The notes below the pieces were generated by a model that ran no database searches, was not told the DNA's origin, and saw only the letters and a program-made list of their open reading frames with translations. The translations under genes and the position numbers were made by a program. Below are positions 60,289 to 64,000 of a stretch of DNA of 64,000 nucleotides, one piece after another. Position 1 is the stretch's first letter. Each line of letters opens with the position of its first letter. The stretch is from Paenibacillus taihuensis (lineage in GTDB: Bacteria > Bacillota > Bacilli > Paenibacillales > Paenibacillaceae), in the NCBI RefSeq assembly GCF_003386535.1, contig NZ_QTTN01000031.1, forward strand, positions 20,197 to 84,196, written 5' to 3'.

Positions 60289-62041
60289 TTCCTTGCGGAA
60301 AGTGCATTTCAACTTCATTAACCGGCGGCTGAGGAGCAAGCTGTTTCTCGTTTATTTGATTGTCACGATTCTCCCAATCTCGTTCCTCGTCCTCTATTCG
60401 AACCAAACGACCAAGAAGCAAATCGTCGATCAAGCGGTTACGAACGTCGGGAGCACCATCGATCAGATCAATAACAATATCGAGAACAAGCTGGAGATGT
60501 ACAAGCAAATTTCCACCTTGATCTATTTGGATACAGAGCTGCGCAATTATCTAATTACCAGTTATGAGAAGAACTATGTGTCTTATTTGGATGCATACGA
60601 CTATATCAACAAGACGTTCTACAAGATGCTGGCGATGAATCCGAACTTGAAGTTTATTACCCTCTATACGGACAATCGGTCACTGCCATCGGACGGTTAT
60701 TTTATTAAGCATATGGATGAGCTGCCTGGGCGATTAGTTACGCAAACGTTCGAGGCGGAAGGGAACATTACGGTCTTTTACCTCGAGGACACGGACGCGA
60801 AGAGCAGAGGCATAACGCTCGCGCGGTCGCTCAATTACTTGAGTTTGAACTACCCTTACGGCATCTTGACGATGGAAGTGACGGAACGCGAAATTTATTC
60901 GTTGATCGAGAAAGAGACCAAGAACAAATCGGTTATCGTCGCCGATGAGGACGGGGGCATCATTACGTCCGGAATGAAGGACGCCAGCATCCGCAATATT
61001 GCCGATATTCGTGCGCTCAAAGGCGCTTCCGCAACCTACAATGGCAGTTATTTGTACAGCGAGAACGGGCAAGAGAAGATGCTTGTCATACAGAAACCGC
61101 TGAGGAACGGATGGCGAACCGTCGTGATGGTGCCGTACGATGAGCTGCTCGGACAAGCCGGGAAAGCGACGAGAAAAATGCTCTTCATCTCGCTTGGCTG
61201 CATCGCTGCGGCCATGATTATGATCTACGCGACAAGCCAGTTCATGACGAAACGGTTCGAGTGGCTGCTTCAGCAAATCCGCAAGGTGGAGCGCGGCTCG
61301 TTCGACTTATCGAACAAGCCGATGGGCAACGACGAGGTCGGGCAGCTGTCTTTCGCGCTATATAAGATGGCCTCGACCATCCAAGGTCTGATCAATGACG
61401 TGTACAAGAAGGAAGTTGCGAAGAAGGACGCGGAGATGAACAGTCTGCAGGCGCAAATCACGCCTCATTTTCTCTATAATACGCTGGCGTCGATCTCGGC
61501 TTTGGCGATCAAGAACAACAATATGCAGGTCCATGAGATGGCAGACGAGCTGGCGAGATTTTACCGGATCTCCTTGAACAAAGGGAAGAAAAGCATCTCG
61601 ATCGCCCAGGAGATCAAGCTGACCCAGCACTACCTGTCCATTCAGAAAACGAGATTCGATGGCTTGTTCAACGTGCATTACAAGCTGGACGAGTCGCTCC
61701 TGAACTACATCACCTTGAAATTAATTGTGCAGCCGTTCATCGAAAACTGCATCAATCATGCGATATGGGACGACGAGAGCGGCATCAATATCGTCATCAA
61801 GCTCTGCGCGGACGGCGATGATATCGTGTTCAGCATCATTGACGACGGTATGGGGATTTCCCGCCCTATACTGGCGAGAATGACGGAGCAGACCGAACAG
61901 CCTGCAGGATACGGCATTTATAACGTCAATCAGCGGATTAAATTGGTGTACGGGGATGCGTACGGGGTGAAAGTGTACAGCAGAATCGGCATCGGAACGA
62001 CCGTTCAAATCCGTATTCCGAGGACGATCACTTATCTATGA
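60263..62041 (+). CDS. YesM-type sensor histidine kinase
   Basis: The product is 592 residues from the ATG at 60263, with AAGGAG nine bases upstream, inside the end of the regulator gene. Helix 1 is LFLVYLIVTILPISFLVLYS and a Cache-like extracellular domain of about 250 residues follows. Helix 2 (LFISLGCIAAAMIMIYATSQ) leads into HAMP. The phospho-acceptor His is in ITPHFLYNTLASI (family His_kinase), then N-box ENCINHAIWDDE and G-box DDGMGIS and GYGIYNVNQRI. It senses sugar outside and phosphorylates the preceding regulator. Confidence 0.95.
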   Translation: MNIAKSFYNSLRKVHFNFINRRLRSKLFLVYLIVTILPISFLVLYSNQTTKKQIVDQAVTNVGSTIDQINNNIENKLEMYKQISTLIYLDTELRNYLITSYEKNYVSYLDAYDYINKTFYKMLAMNPNLKFITLYTDNRSLPSDGYFIKHMDELPGRLVTQTFEAEGNITVFYLEDTDAKSRGITLARSLNYLSLNYPYGILTMEVTEREIYSLIEKETKNKSVIVADEDGGIITSGMKDASIRNIADIRALKGASATYNGSYLYSENGQEKMLVIQKPLRNGWRTVVMVPYDELLGQAGKATRKMLFISLGCIAAAMIMIYATSQFMTKRFEWLLQQIRKVERGSFDLSNKPMGNDEVGQLSFALYKMASTIQGLINDVYKKEVAKKDAEMNSLQAQITPHFLYNTLASISALAIKNNNMQVHEMADELARFYRISLNKGKKSISIAQEIKLTQHYLSIQKTRFDGLFNVHYKLDESLLNYITLKLIVQPFIENCINHAIWDDESGINIVIKLCADGDDIVFSIIDDGMGISRPILARMTEQTEQPAGYGIYNVNQRIKLVYGDAYGVKVYSRIGIGTTVQIRIPRTITYL

Positions 62042-62063
62042 TAGATGTTTTCCGTTACATTTC

Positions 62064-62080
62064 TTAACAAAGTTGTATAG
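62064..62080 (+). promoter_or_regulatory. TAACAAA-GTT-TATAG motif upstream of the binding lipoprotein
   Basis: TTAACAAAGTTGTATAG (62064-62080) lies 117 bases before the lipoprotein ATG and matches CTAACAAATGTTATATAG at 36409-36426 in the other sugar locus except for one missing base and two changes. It may be a shared AraC-type site. Confidence 0.45.
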
Positions 62081-62196
62081 AACGCGGCAGGGGCGTTTGT
62101 CTACAATAAGAGCTAAGCAGAGCGTTTCTTACGCCGCCAGGGACCCCGGTTGTATGAAATCGCTGCCAAAATAGCTAGAGGGGGAAATGATCTGCA

Positions 62197-63876
62197 ATGA
62201 GGAGAAACGGGCAAGTAAAGTTACTCGCGACAATGGGGATAGTGCTGTCTTTGCTTGTAGGCTGCGGAAGCAACAATGCGCCGTCTACGAATGGAAATAC
62301 ATCTTCGAATACGAATTCAAATACGACTGCGAACGAATCGAGCAATACGGGAGAAAGCGATAATAATCCGGCAGCGCTGGACAATTCTCCAATCACCTTC
62401 ACCTTCTTCGATAAAAACACCGGCGATGCGTTCGACAATCCGGTTGCCAAAGCGATTACGGAAAAAACAGGGGTTACAATCGAGATTCAACAGCCGACGG
62501 GCAATCCTTCCGAGAAGCTGAACCTCATGCTGGCAAGCAATGACCTGCCGGATATGCTGGCGATCGGACGCGGCGATTTGCTCGACAAATATATTGCGGC
62601 AGGCGCACTGATGCCGCTGAACGATTTGATCGATAAGTACGGGCCGCACATTAAGGAAATGTACGGCGATACGCTCAATAAGACGCGTTCCGCGGACGGG
62701 AAGAACTATTATTTGGCCAACTGGTACGGTCTGGAGCAATATCCGGTATTCGGCTTCCTGATGCGCATGGACGTGATGAAAGAGCTCGGCGCGGGCGACA
62801 AAGCGAGCAACGGCGAGCCGTTCACGGCGGATGAATTCGTTGGACTGTTGAAAGCGTTCAAGGACAAATATCCGGAAGTGAATGGCAAGAAGACGACGGC
62901 CATGACCTTCAATGGTGACAATATGGGCGCGATTATGGATACGTTCAAAGGCATGTACGGCATTATGCCTTATTATGAAACGAACGGCGAGCTCAAGATC
63001 GATATGAAAGACCCGAAATACTTGGATATGCTCAAGTTCATGAACTCGCTCTACAACCAAGGCCTTATCGACAAGGAATGGGCGACGAACAAGACGCAGC
63101 AGTACGAACAGAAATTGTCCAGCGGCGCGTATTTCTCCACGGCCGATGCGTTCTGGAACGTCGGCAAACCGAATGCGATTCTGAAAGAAGCGGCGGCGGA
63201 CCCGTCGAAGAAGGAAGAAAGCCAGTTCTACCCGTATAAAGTCGTCGCGCCGGGCGTTGATGCTGCGAAGACGACTTACGGTCCGAAGAACTCCCTCGGA
63301 TGGGATGGCATCGGCATTTCGAAGAGCAACAAGGATGCCGTTCGCGCCATTCAATTCCTGGATTACTTGGCAAGCGAAGAAGGGCAGTACCTGCTGATGT
63401 GGGGCGTCGAAGGCGTTCACTGGGATATGAAGGACGGCAAGCATGTGCCGCGTCCGGAAGTGTTGGAAGGCTTCAAGAAAGACTGGGGCGCATATTCGAC
63501 GGAAAGCGGTATCCGCAAATGGACATGGGCGATCAAGAACGGCCCGGGTTCCGACGGTACGCCTTACGACTTGATCGGACGTTACGAAACCGACGAAGTT
63601 TCCAAGCTCGCGATCAAAAACTTGGCGGATACCTCATTCGATACGGCGATTTACGATAACCTGGGTCCAAGCGGCGGTACGCCGGAGGCGATCATGCAGC
63701 AGAAGGTGTCGGAAACGAAGTCCAAGTATTTCCCTCGTCTAGTCATGGCTGAGAATGAAACGGCGGTTACGGAGCTGTACAACACGATGATGAAGGAAAT
63801 GGAAGCGGCCGGTCTCGATAAGCTGGAGAAGATCTATACGGACAACTATAACAAACGCAAGGAATTGTGGAAGTAA
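62197..63876 (+). CDS. sugar-binding lipoprotein of the second ABC transporter
   Basis: This 559-residue family 1 binding protein has the lipobox LVGC followed by a long Asn/Ser/Thr linker. GAGGGGG lies about 12 bases before the ATG, rather far. It is on the plus strand after the kinase and serves the permeases encoded divergently at 56629-58512. Motifs such as IEIQQPTGNPSEKLNLMLAS and GQYLLMWGVEGVHWDMKDG are typical of the family. It ends with a strong terminator into which an intron appears to be inserted. Confidence 0.92.
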   Translation: MRRNGQVKLLATMGIVLSLLVGCGSNNAPSTNGNTSSNTNSNTTANESSNTGESDNNPAALDNSPITFTFFDKNTGDAFDNPVAKAITEKTGVTIEIQQPTGNPSEKLNLMLASNDLPDMLAIGRGDLLDKYIAAGALMPLNDLIDKYGPHIKEMYGDTLNKTRSADGKNYYLANWYGLEQYPVFGFLMRMDVMKELGAGDKASNGEPFTADEFVGLLKAFKDKYPEVNGKKTTAMTFNGDNMGAIMDTFKGMYGIMPYYETNGELKIDMKDPKYLDMLKFMNSLYNQGLIDKEWATNKTQQYEQKLSSGAYFSTADAFWNVGKPNAILKEAAADPSKKEESQFYPYKVVAPGVDAAKTTYGPKNSLGWDGIGISKSNKDAVRAIQFLDYLASEEGQYLLMWGVEGVHWDMKDGKHVPRPEVLEGFKKDWGAYSTESGIRKWTWAIKNGPGSDGTPYDLIGRYETDEVSKLAIKNLADTSFDTAIYDNLGPSGGTPEAIMQQKVSETKSKYFPRLVMAENETAVTELYNTMMKEMEAAGLDKLEKIYTDNYNKRKELWK

Positions 63877-63881
63877 TCATG

Positions 63882-63913
63882 AAGACTGTCGCGAAGATTC
63901 GCGACAGTCTTTT
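63882..63913 (+). terminator. Rho-independent terminator used as intron target
   Basis: AAGACTGTCGCGAA (63882-63895) and TTCGCGACAGTCTT (63898-63911) form a perfect 14-base stem, followed by TT and then GTGCGC. The normal U-tract seems to be cut short by inserted DNA. Confidence 0.88.
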
Positions 63914-64000
63914 GTGCGCTTGGCAGCGCAATCGACTAAGGAGTGAAAGTCTCTAGCACACCGCGAGGTGGCGGAAGTGCATAGCTGACGCATAGTGCTT
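63914..64000 (+). mobile_element. 5' end of a putative group IIC intron
   Basis: Directly after the terminator stem the sequence begins GTGCGC and continues with blocks of domain I of bacterial group IIC introns in the right order: GGCA, CTAAGGAGTGAAAGTC, GGCGGAAGT and GACGCA. They align with the 5' end of the Oceanobacillus iheyensis group II intron as I remember it (GTGTGCCCGGCA start, GGGTGAGAGTCCC, GCAGAAGTAACAG, AACGCAAGGG). Group IIC introns are known to insert just 3' of terminator hairpins, which is exactly the position here. The element runs past the window edge, so the reverse transcriptase and domains II-VI are not seen. Confidence 0.75.

Noticed and set aside
62317..63444. 375-codon minus-strand frame opposite the binding lipoprotein
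   Set aside because: Antisense shadow; composition biased to Arg, Val and Ile with no family signal.

Overview
The window looks like a chromosomal piece of a Paenibacillus-type, endospore-forming Firmicute. Evidence: an alpha/beta-type small acid-soluble spore protein, two GerA/GerB/GerC-type germinant receptor loci (one behind a good sigma-G promoter match), AraC-type YesM/YesN two-component pairs beside CUT1 sugar ABC transporters that lack their own ATPase, and very large secreted or S-layer-anchored glycan enzymes. No rRNA, tRNA or CRISPR array was seen.

Layout. (A) 1-6520, plus strand: a glycan-degradation cluster with a carboxylesterase (cut by the window edge), a GH43 enzyme, an AraC regulator and a GH95 enzyme. 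(B) 6581-9647, mostly minus strand: a divergent PRPP synthetase paralogue, the spore protein, a VOC-family remnant, a MOSC protein and a CGNR zinc-finger protein. (C) 9765-26204: a spore-germination, redox and detoxification region in which a set of families (ger receptor, epoxide hydrolase, MsrA, DinB) occurs twice. In the left set the epoxide hydrolase is broken and MsrA intact. In the right set the epoxide hydrolase is intact and only the MsrA C-terminus remains. (D) 26395-32246: a 1677-residue secreted beta-helix protein and an unrecognised protein with a Cys/His-rich tail. (E) 32403-44124: a sugar-uptake locus with a membrane-anchored solute-binding-like protein and a transmembrane AraC sensor on the minus strand, divergent from two permeases, a lipoprotein binding protein, a divergent GH95-like enzyme and an orphan response regulator. 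(F) 44325-50804: a 2159-residue GH95 enzyme with CBM-like, Ig-like and SLH domains. (G) 51001-51339: two tiny membrane proteins behind a perfect FNR-type palindrome. (H) 51404-63876: a second sugar locus with two permeases and two related clan GH-D enzymes on the minus strand, divergent from a response regulator, histidine kinase and binding lipoprotein. (I) 63914-64000: the 5' end of what looks like a group IIC intron, placed directly after the terminator hairpin of the last gene.

Functionally, regions A, E, F and H suggest a bacterium that attacks fucose- or L-galactose- and galactose-decorated plant polysaccharides at its surface, imports the oligosaccharides, and controls this through AraC-type and two-component sensors. 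The transporter ATPase is not in the window and is presumably shared (MsmX type). The strongest candidates for something new are the FNR-boxed mini-membrane operon, the membrane-anchored binding protein coupled to a transmembrane AraC sensor, the reciprocally decayed duplication in region C with its shared GTAACT/AGTTAC operators, the GH95-like enzyme with altered catalytic positions, and the intron-terminator junction at the right edge.
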